NCBI RefSeq assembly: GCF_037154075.1
Contig: NZ_JBANRJ010000001.1
Coordinates: forward strand, 2,723,501 to 2,787,500
Length of the DNA stretch: 64,000 bases
Source of the DNA: Sphingobium aromaticiconvertens
Lineage (GTDB): Bacteria; Pseudomonadota; Alphaproteobacteria; Sphingomonadales; Sphingomonadaceae
Direction of reading: 5' to 3'
Positions 37,373 to 46,895 of this stretch are shown here, piece after piece. How positions within the stretch are numbered: the first letter of the stretch is position 1; each line of letters opens with the position of its first letter. The position numbers were made by a program, and so were the translations under genes. Below the pieces are notes generated by a model that was not told where the DNA came from, ran no database searches, and worked only from the letters and a program-made list of their open reading frames with translations.

Positions 37373-38829
37373 TGGCCTCTGCCCCCGGTTCCGTGCTGGT
37401 CGTCGATGACGATCCTGCCATCTGCGTGGTCGTAGGCGAAGCGTTACGGCGACAGGGGCATCGAGTGAAGACGGCCGCGTCGATCCGCGAACGGGCAGCG
37501 CTGATCAAGAGTTTCGCGCCCGATGTCCTCATCACGGATGTCATGCTGCCGGACGGCGATGGGTTGGAGGATATCGCGGCGATCATCGCGCAAGAACCCG
37601 GCATCAACGTCATCGTCCTGTCGGCCCAAAACACGCTGAATACGGCAATCCGCGCGACGGAGAAGGGCGCGTTTGAATATTTACCCAAACCTTTCGACCT
37701 CAACGAGCTGACACGGGCCGTGTCCGATGCGCTGGCGATCCGCCGGGCGTCAGAGACGGACGGACCAGCAGGCGATGCGGGTGACTTCGGGCATGACGGC
37801 CTGCCGCTGGTCGGGCGATCGGCGGCCATGCAGGAAGTGTATCGCACCATCGCCCGCGTGCTGTCCAATGACCTCAGCATATTGGTGCTGGGCGAGTCGG
37901 GGACCGGCAAGGAACTGGTGGCCGAAGCGATCCACAGTCTGGGCCAGCGCCGCACCAAGCCCTTTGTCGCCATCAACATGGCAGCCATTCCGCGCGAACT
38001 GATCGAGGCGGAACTGTTCGGCTATGAAAAGGGCGCCTTTACCGGCGCCCATGCGCGCACGGCGGGCAAGTTCGAGCAGGCGCAGGGCGGCACGCTGTTC
38101 CTGGACGAGATTGGCGACATGCCGATGGAGGCGCAGACCCGGCTGCTTCGTGTCCTTCAATCCGGCGAGGTGACGACCGTCGGCGGATCGAAACCCGTGC
38201 GGGTGAATGTCCGGATCATCGCCGCCACCAATAAGGATTTGCCCCCGCTGATCGAGGAAAACCGGTTTCGGCAGGACCTCTATTATCGGTTGAATGTGGT
38301 GCCCATCGCGCTGCCTTCGTTGCGGGAACGGCGTGAGGATGTGATGATGCTGGCGCGGCATTTTCTGGAAAGGGCGGCGCAGGAAGGACTTCCGCGCAAG
38401 ACCCTGTCGGATGATGCAGCGCAATTGCTGATGGCCTATCACTGGCCAGGCAATGTCCGCGAACTCCAGAATCTGATGCAGCGACTTGCGGTTCTGAGCC
38501 GCGAGAATGTGATTGCCGCCGATGTCATTCGTCAGGCGCTGCCGGTCGACATGATGCCCGCCGATCATGGCGTGACCGCGGACCATCTGGCGGGCGCTGT
38601 GCGGGAGTGGGCGCGGCGGCAACTGGGCATTGGACTGGGTCAACCCAACCGGGCGCTGCACGACGATCTGTTGGCTGTGGTTGAGCCGGTGCTGTTGCAG
38701 GAGGTGCTGGCCAGCGTCGACGGCAATCAGATCAAGGCTGCCGCATTGCTGGGCATCAATCGTAACACGTTACGCAAGAAGCTGACCGATTATGGCCTCG
38801 ATCCTGTCCAACTGCGACTGGCGGACTGA
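37372..38829 (+). CDS. ntrC: NtrC, sigma-54-dependent nitrogen regulator
   Basis: 485 residues. The receiver domain has Asp in DVLITDVMLPDGDG. The AAA+ domain has Walker A GESGTGKE, the sigma-54 contact loop KGAFTGAHA and Walker B GGTLFLDEIGDMP. The C-terminal Fis-type helix-turn-helix is ALLGINRNTLRKKLTDYG. It activates nitrogen-assimilation promoters with RNA polymerase-sigma54. All key motifs are intact. Confidence 0.96.
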   Translation: MASAPGSVLVVDDDPAICVVVGEALRRQGHRVKTAASIRERAALIKSFAPDVLITDVMLPDGDGLEDIAAIIAQEPGINVIVLSAQNTLNTAIRATEKGAFEYLPKPFDLNELTRAVSDALAIRRASETDGPAGDAGDFGHDGLPLVGRSAAMQEVYRTIARVLSNDLSILVLGESGTGKELVAEAIHSLGQRRTKPFVAINMAAIPRELIEAELFGYEKGAFTGAHARTAGKFEQAQGGTLFLDEIGDMPMEAQTRLLRVLQSGEVTTVGGSKPVRVNVRIIAATNKDLPPLIEENRFRQDLYYRLNVVPIALPSLRERREDVMMLARHFLERAAQEGLPRKTLSDDAAQLLMAYHWPGNVRELQNLMQRLAVLSRENVIAADVIRQALPVDMMPADHGVTADHLAGAVREWARRQLGIGLGQPNRALHDDLLAVVEPVLLQEVLASVDGNQIKAAALLGINRNTLRKKLTDYGLDPVQLRLAD

Positions 38830-38951
38830 CGCGGCGTTCTCACCTGGAAAGTCGATTTCCCCGACGAACGGACGATAGGGTTCGACCAAATACCGGGTAG
38901 CGTGAAAAAACTGTGTATTAACGGGCACGGCGATGTTGTAGCAAAGCCACT

Positions 38952-41219
38952 ATGATTGGTGAGGCGATAGCTCCTCGAGAGGAACTGGGTTGGCGGCGCC
39001 ATTTGCCGCTTGCCCTACAGGACCGGGAAATCGCGCCCTTTGTGGAGGGCGTCACGCTCGTCCTCCTGCTGGGGGTCGCAGGCCTTACGTATTGGCTGCT
39101 GTCAGGGCAGGGCAAATCCTATTCACTGTTGACGCCGCCCATCGTGGCGCTGCTGCTGGTCGCCAATCTTGTTCCCGCTATCGCTCTGTTGGTACTGCTG
39201 GGCCGGCGTGTGGCCAAGCGGCGGGCGGCGCAATCGGCGATCGGCAGCGATGGGCAATTGCACGTCCGGCTGGTTGCCATGTTCTCGATCATCGCCAGCG
39301 TGCCGATGCTGTTGGTGGTGATTTTCGCTTCCCTGTTGTTCCAATATGGCGTGCAGTTCTGGTTTTCTGACAGTGCGCGCGGAATGTTGCAGAACGCGAC
39401 AGACCTGGCGCGTGGCTATTATGAGCAAAATCTGCGCGAGGTTGGCGATGAAACGCTGACCATGGCGGGCGATCTGCGCGATTATCTCTCGCAGTCCGAA
39501 GTTTCCAGCCCGCGTTTTGCCGAGGGCTATATTTATCAGGTTGTTACGCGGAAACTGAACCGTTCGGCCATCATAGAGGTCGGCAAGGACGGGGTTGCGC
39601 GGACCGCAGCCACAGTCGATCCCGATAGCCGCCCTGCCGCCGAAATGCTGTCGTCCGATGTCGTAAAACGGCTGGAAGCGGGCGAAAATGTGGTAGTGGA
39701 TGCCAAGCCCAACCAGATCGAGGCGGTGACGTTGCTCTATCCCGAGCGGCGTATCTATCTTTACGCTACCCGCGATTCCAACAGTTCGGCCTTCAGCAAT
39801 GTGGAACGAGCGCGCAAGGCGTTGGGCGATTACGACCTGTTCGCGGCCCAGTCCCGCCAGTTACAGTTGCGCTTCAATATTGCGTTGTTCGTGGGATCAT
39901 TGCTGCTGGTCGGCATCGCCGTCTATATCGCGCTGGCCGTGGCGGACTGGATGGTGCGCCCGGTGAATGAACTGGTCGATGCGGCGCGGCGTATTACGGC
40001 AGGTGATCTGTCGGCGCGCGTTACCCATCAGCCAGCCCGCGACGAGATTGGCACGCTTGCGTCTGCCTTCAATCGCATGACTCAGCGACTGGAGGCTCAA
40101 ACCGGTGCGCTGGTAGCGGCCAACAGCCAGCTCGACAATCGCCGCGCCTTTATCGAGGCGATCCTGTCCGGCGTGACTGCGGGCGTCCTTTCAGTCGATC
40201 AGGCGGGCGTGGTGGCTCTGCTCAATAGCTCTGCCTCGGCGATCCTGGTCGCGGAGGGTGACGATCCAGTGGGGCGCCCGCTGTTCAGCATTTCGCCCGA
40301 ACTTGCAGGGATGATCGAAAGCGGTGAAGTGGCCGGCATCGTGCAGGTGCGCGCGCAGGGCGATTTGCGCACATTGGCGGTCAAGGTGTCCAAGGATGTG
40401 GCAGGCCATGTTCTGACATTCGATGACATCACCCAGCAACTGTCTGACCAGCGCCGCGCGGCCTGGTCTGATGTAGCGCGCCGTATCGCGCATGAAATCA
40501 AGAATCCGCTGACCCCGATCCAACTGGCCGCCGAACGGTTGCAACGCCGCTATGGGGAGGAGATCACGAGCGACAAGGCAACCTTTACCCGGTTGACTGG
40601 CACGATCGTGCGGCAAGTGGGCGACCTGCGCCGGATCGTGGATGAATTTTCCTCCTTCGCGCGGATGCCCAAGCCCGTGTTCCGGCGCGAAGCTGTTTTG
40701 GATATTGCCCGCCACTCGCTGTTTTTGCACGAGGTTGCACATCCCGACATCCGCTTTGCCTTCGACGCGCAAAGGGAAGTGGGGGAACTGGTGTGCGACC
40801 GAAGACAAATGGGGCAAGCGCTGACGAATATCGTCAAGAATGCGGTAGAAGCCATTGAAACGAAGCCGCCGCCAGAGGATGGCGGATCACGTGGTCATAT
40901 CGGTATGACCGTGGCCCGCGACGGTGATGGACTGTTGATCATGGTCCGTGACGATGGCATCGGCCTGCCGCCAGAGCGCGAACGGATGCTGGAACCCTAT
41001 GTCACGACGCGGGCGAAGGGGACGGGTTTGGGCCTGGCCATCGTCCAGAAGATTGTCGAGGAACATATGGGCGAAATTCGCTTCGATGATGCGGAGGGGG
41101 GCGGCGCGACCGTCACCCTGCGCTTCGACGTGGCCATGCTCGACCGATTGGAAGACGGGCAGGTAATCGCCATGCCCCAGAACAAGATTACGGGAAAAGT
41201 GACGGCCAATGGCGCTTGA
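38952..41219 (+). CDS. ntrY: NtrY, membrane histidine kinase
   Basis: 755 residues. Four hydrophobic segments lie in the first ~320 residues (for example LVLLLGVAGLTYWLLSG and IALFVGSLLLVGIAVYIALA). A periplasmic region, a HAMP domain (WMVRPVNELVDAARRI) and a PAS-like domain follow. The kinase has [21 protein letters not shown] and an ATPase domain near LTNIVKNAVEAIE. It senses an extracytoplasmic or redox-linked nitrogen signal and phosphorylates NtrX. It overlaps ntrX by 11 bases. Confidence 0.95.
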   Translation: MIGEAIAPREELGWRRHLPLALQDREIAPFVEGVTLVLLLGVAGLTYWLLSGQGKSYSLLTPPIVALLLVANLVPAIALLVLLGRRVAKRRAAQSAIGSDGQLHVRLVAMFSIIASVPMLLVVIFASLLFQYGVQFWFSDSARGMLQNATDLARGYYEQNLREVGDETLTMAGDLRDYLSQSEVSSPRFAEGYIYQVVTRKLNRSAIIEVGKDGVARTAATVDPDSRPAAEMLSSDVVKRLEAGENVVVDAKPNQIEAVTLLYPERRIYLYATRDSNSSAFSNVERARKALGDYDLFAAQSRQLQLRFNIALFVGSLLLVGIAVYIALAVADWMVRPVNELVDAARRITAGDLSARVTHQPARDEIGTLASAFNRMTQRLEAQTGALVAANSQLDNRRAFIEAILSGVTAGVLSVDQAGVVALLNSSASAILVAEGDDPVGRPLFSISPELAGMIESGEVAGIVQVRAQGDLRTLAVKVSKDVAGHVLTFDDITQQLSDQRRAAWSDVARRIAHEIKNPLTPIQLAAERLQRRYGEEITSDKATFTRLTGTIVRQVGDLRRIVDEFSSFARMPKPVFRREAVLDIARHSLFLHEVAHPDIRFAFDAQREVGELVCDRRQMGQALTNIVKNAVEAIETKPPPEDGGSRGHIGMTVARDGDGLLIMVRDDGIGLPPERERMLEPYVTTRAKGTGLGLAIVQKIVEEHMGEIRFDDAEGGGATVTLRFDVAMLDRLEDGQVIAMPQNKITGKVTANGA

Positions 41220-42579
41220 TATTCTGATTGTCGACGATGAAGAGGATATTCGCGATCTGGTCGCGGGTGTGCTGGAAGATGAGGGGTTCGAGACTCGCAC
41301 TGCCGCGCACAGCGATGCAGCGATCGAAGCGCTGGACGCGCGCCGTCCTTCGCTGGTGCTGCTGGATGTGTGGCTCCAGGGTTCGCGCATGGATGGCCTG
41401 GAATTGCTGGACGAAATCAAGCGGCGTGATCCGACCATTCCAGTGCTGATGATCTCCGGTCACGGCAACATCGACACGGCGGTGGCGGCGATCCGTAAGG
41501 GCGCGGCCGACTTCATCGAAAAGCCGTTCGAAGCGGACCGTCTGATCCATCTGGTCGCACGCGCGACCGAAACGGAGCGGTTGCGGCGGGAGAATCTGTC
41601 GCTGCGCGCGCGTGTCGGCCAGGATGACGAATTGACCGGCACATCGGCCGCGATCAATGCTGTGCGTGCGACGATCAAGAAGGTTGCGGGCACTGGTAGC
41701 CGTGTGCTGATTTCCGGCCCCGCTGGTGTCGGCAAGGAAATCGCCGCGCGGATGCTTCACACATGGAGCGGTCGCGCCGATGCGCCGTTCGTCATCGTCG
41801 CCGCCGCCCGCATGGACCCTGACCGGGTTGAGGAAGAGCTGTTCGGATTCGAGGATCAGAGCGGCATGGTCCGCCCCGGCTTCCTGGAACAGGCGCATGG
41901 TGGCACATTATATCTGGACGAGATCGCCGACATGCCGATCACCACGCAGGGCAAGATCCTGCGCGTATTGACCGACCAGAGCTTTACGCGTGTGGGCGGT
42001 CAGCGGCAGGTGAAGGTGGACGTGCGGGTCATCTCATCGACTGCGCTGGACCTGGCCGTGGAGATTGAGGAACGGCGCTTCCGCGAAGATTTATTCTATC
42101 GTCTTAATGTCGTACCACTCATCATTCCCTCCCTGTCCGAGCGGCGCGACGACATTCCACCGCTGGTGGAGCATTATCTGGCGCGCTTTGCCGCCGACCG
42201 CCGCGTGCCCTCCCCGGACATGGCGAGCGATGCGATGGCCGCGTTGCAGGCCAATGAATGGCCCGGCAATGTTCGCCAGCTTCGCAACGTCATAGAGCGC
42301 ACGATGATCCTGGCGCCAGGCGACCGCATCGCGCGGATCGAACTGGATATGCTGCCGCCTGAAATGACAAGCGGCGGTGGCGGGGAAGGAGTCGGCCAGT
42401 CTGCCATCATGGGCGCGCCACTACGTGAGGCACGCGAGAGTTTCGAGCGCGAATATCTGAGGATTCAGATCAGACGCTTTTCCGGCAATATCTCCCGCAC
42501 GGCGACCTTTATCGGCATGGAGCGGTCAGCGCTGCATCGGAAGCTCAAACTGCTGGGAATTACCGAAGGCAAGGATTGA
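41209..42579 (+). CDS. ntrX: NtrX, response regulator lacking the GAFTGA loop
   Basis: 456 residues. The receiver domain has Asp in LVLLDVWLQ. The AAA+ domain has Walker A SGPAGVGKEIAARML and GGTLYLDEIADMP. Where sigma-54 activators carry GAFTGA, this protein reads GFEDQSGMVRPGFLEQAH, so contact with sigma-54 is unlikely. The C-terminal Fis-like helix-turn-helix is RTATFIGMERSALHRKLKLL. It probably acts as a DNA-binding activator or repressor on sigma-70-type promoters. Confidence 0.94.
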   Translation: MALDILIVDDEEDIRDLVAGVLEDEGFETRTAAHSDAAIEALDARRPSLVLLDVWLQGSRMDGLELLDEIKRRDPTIPVLMISGHGNIDTAVAAIRKGAADFIEKPFEADRLIHLVARATETERLRRENLSLRARVGQDDELTGTSAAINAVRATIKKVAGTGSRVLISGPAGVGKEIAARMLHTWSGRADAPFVIVAAARMDPDRVEEELFGFEDQSGMVRPGFLEQAHGGTLYLDEIADMPITTQGKILRVLTDQSFTRVGGQRQVKVDVRVISSTALDLAVEIEERRFREDLFYRLNVVPLIIPSLSERRDDIPPLVEHYLARFAADRRVPSPDMASDAMAALQANEWPGNVRQLRNVIERTMILAPGDRIARIELDMLPPEMTSGGGGEGVGQSAIMGAPLREARESFEREYLRIQIRRFSGNISRTATFIGMERSALHRKLKLLGITEGKD

Positions 42580-42596
42580 GCCAATTTCTTGTTATC

Positions 42597-42641
42597 GCAT
42601 CGTTTTTGCGAAAAACCGGTCCCCACTTTCTCGCACGATGC
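42597..42641. repeat. Alphaproteobacterial-type palindromic repeat
   Basis: GCATCG (42597-42602) and CGATGC (42636-42641) bound a 45-bp palindrome-like unit with inner arms TTTTGCGA/TCGCA and the core AAAACCGGTCCCCACTTT. The same kind of repeat is, from memory, widespread between genes in Rhizobiales and sphingomonads. It lies in the gap between ntrX and hfq. Confidence 0.65.
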
Positions 42642-42790
42642 TTTTAGAACCAAATCCGGCGATGGACCTTCCTTCGCAATTGCGGTAGGAAATCCCTTCA
42701 GCCCCCCGGAACGCGGGGGGCGGGTACGACACTCCACCCAGGGGTGCAAGGAGCGGGCAACGTCCCGCCAATAACGGAAGGCTGGATTAC

Positions 42791-43276
42791 ATGGCCGATA
42801 AAGTGAATAATCTTCAGGACATCTTCCTGAACAACCTTCGCAAGACCAAGACCCCTGTTACCATGTTTCTGGTAAAGGGCGTGAAGTTGCAGGGTATCAT
42901 AACCTGGTTCGACAATTTCTCCGTGCTGCTGCGCCGCGATGGCCAGTCGCAACTGGTTTATAAACATGCCATTTCGACGGTGATGCCGGCCCAGTCCATG
43001 GACCTGACCGACCTTCGCAAGATTGGCGATGGCAACGACAAGAAGGCGAAGCTGTTACAGGAAATCTTCCTGACGGCAGTTCGTAAGTCGGGCAGCCCCG
43101 TAACCATGTTCCTGGTCAACGGCGTCATGCTTCAGGGCGAGATCGCTGCGTTTGACCTGTTCTGCATGTTGCTGGAACGCGACGGCATGGTCCAGTTGGT
43201 TTACAAGCACGCCATCTCTACCGTCCAACCGCTTCACGCGCTCGATCTGTCGGGCGAGAACGAGCAGGACGATTGA
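42791..43276 (+). CDS. hfq: Hfq RNA chaperone with two tandem Sm domains
   Basis: 161 residues, about twice the usual Hfq length. Domain 1 (residues ~5-70) has [37 protein letters not shown] and YKHAISTV. Domain 2 (~80-150) repeats this: [35 protein letters not shown] and YKHAISTV. The acidic tail is SGENEQDD. Hfq normally forms a hexamer; a tandem protein could form a six-domain ring from three chains. Position between ntrX and hflX is conserved for hfq. The repeats differ, so their RNA-binding faces may be specialised. Confidence 0.95.
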   Translation: MADKVNNLQDIFLNNLRKTKTPVTMFLVKGVKLQGIITWFDNFSVLLRRDGQSQLVYKHAISTVMPAQSMDLTDLRKIGDGNDKKAKLLQEIFLTAVRKSGSPVTMFLVNGVMLQGEIAAFDLFCMLLERDGMVQLVYKHAISTVQPLHALDLSGENEQDD

Positions 43277-43290
43277 TCGACACCCCTTGC

Positions 43291-43329
43291 GGCCTGGTCC
43301 GTTCGTCTGCTTGTTCGTGGGACCGGGCC
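43291..43329 (+). promoter_or_regulatory. Hairpin between hfq and hflX
   Basis: GGCCTGGTCC (43291-43300) can pair with GGACCGGGCC at 43320-43329 (one G-T pair) around a ~19-nt loop. No T-run follows. It may tune hfq-hflX read-through; the call rests on complementarity only. Confidence 0.3.
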
Positions 43330-43352
43330 GGGTCGCAGTGCGTTAATCGCTG

Positions 43353-44681
43353 ATGGCTGTTTTCAACCGAGATAGCGATGACGAGGTATCGCGCGGCGCG
43401 CGGGCTGTTGTCGTCCATGCCGAAACCCATGGGGCCGATCGCCGCGACAGCGATGCGCGGCTTGAGGAGGCGCGCGGCTTGGCCATCGCCATCGGCATCG
43501 ATGTGCGCGCGGCCCAAAGCTTTCGCGTTCGCGACCGCAAGCCTGCGACCCTGTTCGGCAGCGGTCAAGTCGACAGCATCGCGACGCTGGTCGAGAATGA
43601 GGGGGCGGAACTTGTTATCGTCGACAATGCTCTGTCGCCGGTCCAGCAAAGCAATCTGGAGAAGGCAGCCGGCGCTAAAGTGATCGACCGGACCGGGTTG
43701 ATTCTGGAAATTTTCGGCGAGCGGGCGGCGACGAATGAGGGGCGGCTTCAGGTCGAACTTGCCCATCTCGACTATCAGGCCGGGCGACTGGTACGCAGCT
43801 GGACCCACCTTGAGCGGCAACGCGGCGGTTTTGGTTTTCTAGGCGGACCGGGTGAAACGCAGATCGAGGCGGACAGGCGGATGATCCGCGACCGGATGGC
43901 AAAGATCCGTAAGGAGCTGGATCAGGTAACGCGCACCCGCGGCCTGCATCGCGCACGGCGGCAGAAGGCGCCGTGGCCGGTGATCGCGCTGGTCGGTTAT
44001 ACCAATGCCGGGAAATCGACGCTGTTCAATCGCATGACAGGCGCTGACGTCATGGCGGAAGACCTGTTGTTCGCTACGCTGGACCCGACCATGCGCCAGA
44101 TTGCGCTGCCGGGGCTGGATAAGGCGATCCTGTCCGACACAGTGGGCTTCGTATCCGACCTGCCAACCCAGTTGATCGCTGCATTCCGCGCAACGCTGGA
44201 GGAAGTGCTGTCGGCTGACCTGATCGTCCATGTTCGCGACATCGCGCATCCCGACAGTGACGCGCAGCGCGATGACGTCCTTGACGTGCTGAGCGAACTT
44301 GGTGTCGCAGGCGAGGGAGCATTGTCGCAGGATGGCGAAGCGGCCGAACCGGTGCCGATGATCGAGGCCTGGAACAAGCTCGACCTGCTGGACGCGGACG
44401 CAGAAGCGCATGCGCGGGAGGTTACTACGCGGCGTAACGATGTCGTCATCCTGTCGGCCCTGACCGGGGCAGGGGTGGAAGAGTTGCAACGTGCGATCAG
44501 CACGCGCCTGACCGCCGGCGCAAGCGTCCACAGCTTGTCATTGCCCGTCAGCGATGGCGCGGCGATCGCGTGGCTGCATGAGAATGGGGAAGTCTTGTCT
44601 TCCCGGGTTAAAGATCATGTCATGCATGTGGAGGCGCGTTTGTCCGACTCCGCGTTCGCGCGCTTCTCCAGACGCGAGTGA
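43353..44681 (+). CDS. hflX: HflX, ribosome-associated GTPase
   Basis: 442 residues. The N-terminal HflX domain ends with GFLGGPGETQIEADRRMIRD. The G domain has G1 VGYTNAGKST, G3 DTVGFVSDLP and G4 NKLD. It splits or rescues stalled ribosomes under heat stress. It follows hfq by 76 bp, the conserved hfq-hflX pairing. Confidence 0.96.
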   Translation: MAVFNRDSDDEVSRGARAVVVHAETHGADRRDSDARLEEARGLAIAIGIDVRAAQSFRVRDRKPATLFGSGQVDSIATLVENEGAELVIVDNALSPVQQSNLEKAAGAKVIDRTGLILEIFGERAATNEGRLQVELAHLDYQAGRLVRSWTHLERQRGGFGFLGGPGETQIEADRRMIRDRMAKIRKELDQVTRTRGLHRARRQKAPWPVIALVGYTNAGKSTLFNRMTGADVMAEDLLFATLDPTMRQIALPGLDKAILSDTVGFVSDLPTQLIAAFRATLEEVLSADLIVHVRDIAHPDSDAQRDDVLDVLSELGVAGEGALSQDGEAAEPVPMIEAWNKLDLLDADAEAHAREVTTRRNDVVILSALTGAGVEELQRAISTRLTAGASVHSLSLPVSDGAAIAWLHENGEVLSSRVKDHVMHVEARLSDSAFARFSRRE

Positions 44682-44749
44682 TAAATTATTGATTTAATTG
44701 GATAGATCTGCGACGAAATCTTCAACCACGCGCGCTGAACTAGCCCGCA

Positions 44750-45544
44750 TCAGCGGCCTTTCTGTTTGACCTGTTGCCACAAGGCCTCCTTTTCATTGAG
44801 GGAAAGGGTCGGGAAGACCTCGCCTGCCAGTTGCTCCATGCCGCGGAAGCGTCCCTCAAACTTGGCGTTCGCATTGCGCAGCGCGGTTTCCGGGTCGACC
44901 TTCAAATGACGTGCGAGGTTAACGACGGCAAACAGCAGGTCGCCCACTTCCTCCGCTCGATGCTCGGGTGTTTCGGCCGCTTCGACCTCAGCCAGTTCCT
45001 CGGCAATCTTTTCGGTTACGCCGCCAAGGTCGGGCCAGTCGAAGCCGGTCCGGGCGGCGCGTTTCTGCAACTTCTCTGCCCTTAAAAGGGCTGGGAGAGC
45101 ACTGGCAACACCCGCAAGCGCACTTCGGTCAGCGTCCTTTTCGGCGCGCTCCGATGCCTTGATCGTTTCCCATTGTGTGTGAACGTCACTGCGTGCTTCG
45201 CTGTCGCCGAAGACATGAGGATGACGGCGCACCATCTTGGTGCAAATACCGTCGATTACGTCCTGTAAATTGAAGATATTGTCCTGCTCGGCCATGCGAG
45301 CATGAAAGGCGACCTGAAGCAACAAATCGCCCAGTTCGTCGCGCAGTGCGGTCATGTCCTGTCGTGCGATCGCGTCAGCGACCTCATAGGCTTCCTCGAT
45401 CGTATAGGGCGCGATGCTGGCGAAATCCTGCGCGATATCCCATGGGCATCCAGTATCCGGATCGCGCAGCCGGGCCATGATCTGCGCGAGCGGCATGATG
45501 TCAGCAGGAGATGGCGCGGCTGATGCGGTCATAAAAACACTCAT
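44750..45544 (-). CDS. mazG: MazG, nucleoside triphosphate pyrophosphohydrolase
   Basis: 264 residues from ATG 45544, or 260 from ATG 45532. Two MazG repeats are seen: CPWDIAQDFASIAPYTIEEAYE with DELGDLLLQVAFHA, and a second near ETPEHRAEEVGDLLFAVVNL. It hydrolyses non-canonical and canonical NTPs, limiting mutagenic nucleotides and ppGpp-related stress. It is convergent with hflX; no strong terminator was seen between them. Confidence 0.94.
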   Translation of the reverse strand: MSVFMTASAAPSPADIMPLAQIMARLRDPDTGCPWDIAQDFASIAPYTIEEAYEVADAIARQDMTALRDELGDLLLQVAFHARMAEQDNIFNLQDVIDGICTKMVRRHPHVFGDSEARSDVHTQWETIKASERAEKDADRSALAGVASALPALLRAEKLQKRAARTGFDWPDLGGVTEKIAEELAEVEAAETPEHRAEEVGDLLFAVVNLARHLKVDPETALRNANAKFEGRFRGMEQLAGEVFPTLSLNEKEALWQQVKQKGR

Positions 45545-45604
45545 GTTCGGGGTGACCGGCGATGAACGGCCCCATATTCGCAAAGGCGACTATCCAAAGA
45601 CTAT

Positions 45605-45692
45605 TGGCGGAAGGGGTGGGATTCGAACCCACGGATGCTTGCACATCGGCGGTTTTCAAGACCGCTGCAATCGACCACTCTGCCACCCTTCC
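45605..45692 (-). tRNA. tRNA-Ser (anticodon TGA)
   Basis: 88 nt with encoded CCA. The acceptor stem GGAAGGG pairs with CCCTTCC. The anticodon stem-loop GCGGT-CTTGAAA-ACCGC gives anticodon TGA. The long variable arm (CCGATGTGCAAGCATC region) is typical of tRNA-Ser. Confidence 0.97.
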
Positions 45693-45851
45693 GTTATCAA
45701 GTTTCAGCGGCAACTGTCCTTGTTCCACGCTTCCTAGCGATCGTGGGCCACTTGCCAAGCGTAAAACGCGCATCGACCCGTCGCAGCGGCCAATAAGGGG
45801 ATTCACCTGTCCGCTCGCCTGTGCAACAAAGGGGGTGAGGGAGAGTCTTTT

Positions 45852-46895
45852 GTGATCCGTTCGTCCTTTTTACCCCTTATGCTCGCCGTCGCCGTGGCGA
45901 TGAGTGCGGATGCTGCGCTTGCGCCCGCAGCGATGGCCCAGGCGGATGGCGGCTTTCAGGCCTATTTGGAAAGCCTGCGGCCCAAGGCGAGGGCTATGGG
46001 CATTAGTGACGCGACGATGACCGCCGTCTTCCCCACCCTGACATCCAACCCTCGGGTCGTGCAACTTGACCAGTCGCAACCGGGCGGCAGCTTCGATTCG
46101 CCGATTCCCGCTTTCGAACCCTATCGGTTGAAGCATGTCGATGCTGCGCGGATCAGCCGGGGCCGCACGGCCTACGCCAACAATCGGAGCAAGCTTGCGC
46201 GAATAGAGGCAGAGACGGGCGTTCCCGAATCGATCATGGTCGCGATCTATGGGCATGAAACCAACTATGGCGCCTATACTGGCGATTTCGATCTGCTCCG
46301 CTCGCTCGCCACGCTGGCGCATGAAGGGCGCCGCCGCACATTGTTCGAGCCGGAATTTCTGGCCACGCTCAAGATGTTGAACAATGGTGTGCCGCGCAGT
46401 CGCCTGGTCGGCAGTTGGGCCGGGGCGACTGGCTTCCCCCAGTTCCTGCCGTCCGTTTATCTGAAGGTTGCCAAGGATGGTGACGGAGATGGCCGCGCGG
46501 ATATCTGGACCAGCGAGGCGGACGCGCTGGCTTCGATCGCCAACTATTTCGTCAACGCTGGTTGGCGCAAAGGTCAGCCCTGGGGTGTCGCGGTGTCCGT
46601 GCCTGCGGCGTTCAATCGCACGTCCATTGCCCCGCGCACCAATGCGGCGCGCTGTCCGCGTGTCTTCAACCGCCATAGCCGCTGGCTCAGCATGGCCGAA
46701 TGGCGTGCGCGCGGCATGGTGCCGCAGGGGGCGGCATGGCCGGGCGACCGGGTGATGGCGACCCTGCTGGAGCCTGATGGCCCCGGCAAGACCGCCTATC
46801 TGTTGACCAGCAACTATCGGGCGATTCTCGACTATAATTGTTCCAATTTTTACGCCTTATCGGTGGGATTGCTGGCGGATGCGGTTGCGCGTTAG
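45852..46895 (+). CDS. Lytic murein transglycosylase, MltB type
   Basis: 347 residues, GTG start. The signal peptide (about residues 1-30) ends APAAMAQA. The catalytic Glu lies in AIYGHETNYGAYTG. The SLT_2 pattern continues with ATLKMLNNGVPRSRLVGSW and GATGFPQFLPS. It cleaves peptidoglycan glycan strands in the periplasm. It is the first gene of a long co-directional series and overlaps the rlpA-like gene by 17 bases. Confidence 0.93.
   Translation: MIRSSFLPLMLAVAVAMSADAALAPAAMAQADGGFQAYLESLRPKARAMGISDATMTAVFPTLTSNPRVVQLDQSQPGGSFDSPIPAFEPYRLKHVDAARISRGRTAYANNRSKLARIEAETGVPESIMVAIYGHETNYGAYTGDFDLLRSLATLAHEGRRRTLFEPEFLATLKMLNNGVPRSRLVGSWAGATGFPQFLPSVYLKVAKDGDGDGRADIWTSEADALASIANYFVNAGWRKGQPWGVAVSVPAAFNRTSIAPRTNAARCPRVFNRHSRWLSMAEWRARGMVPQGAAWPGDRVMATLLEPDGPGKTAYLLTSNYRAILDYNCSNFYALSVGLLADAVAR

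Noticed and set aside
37750-38661. 303-codon minus-strand open frame
   Set aside because: It is antisense to ntrC and results from codon bias.
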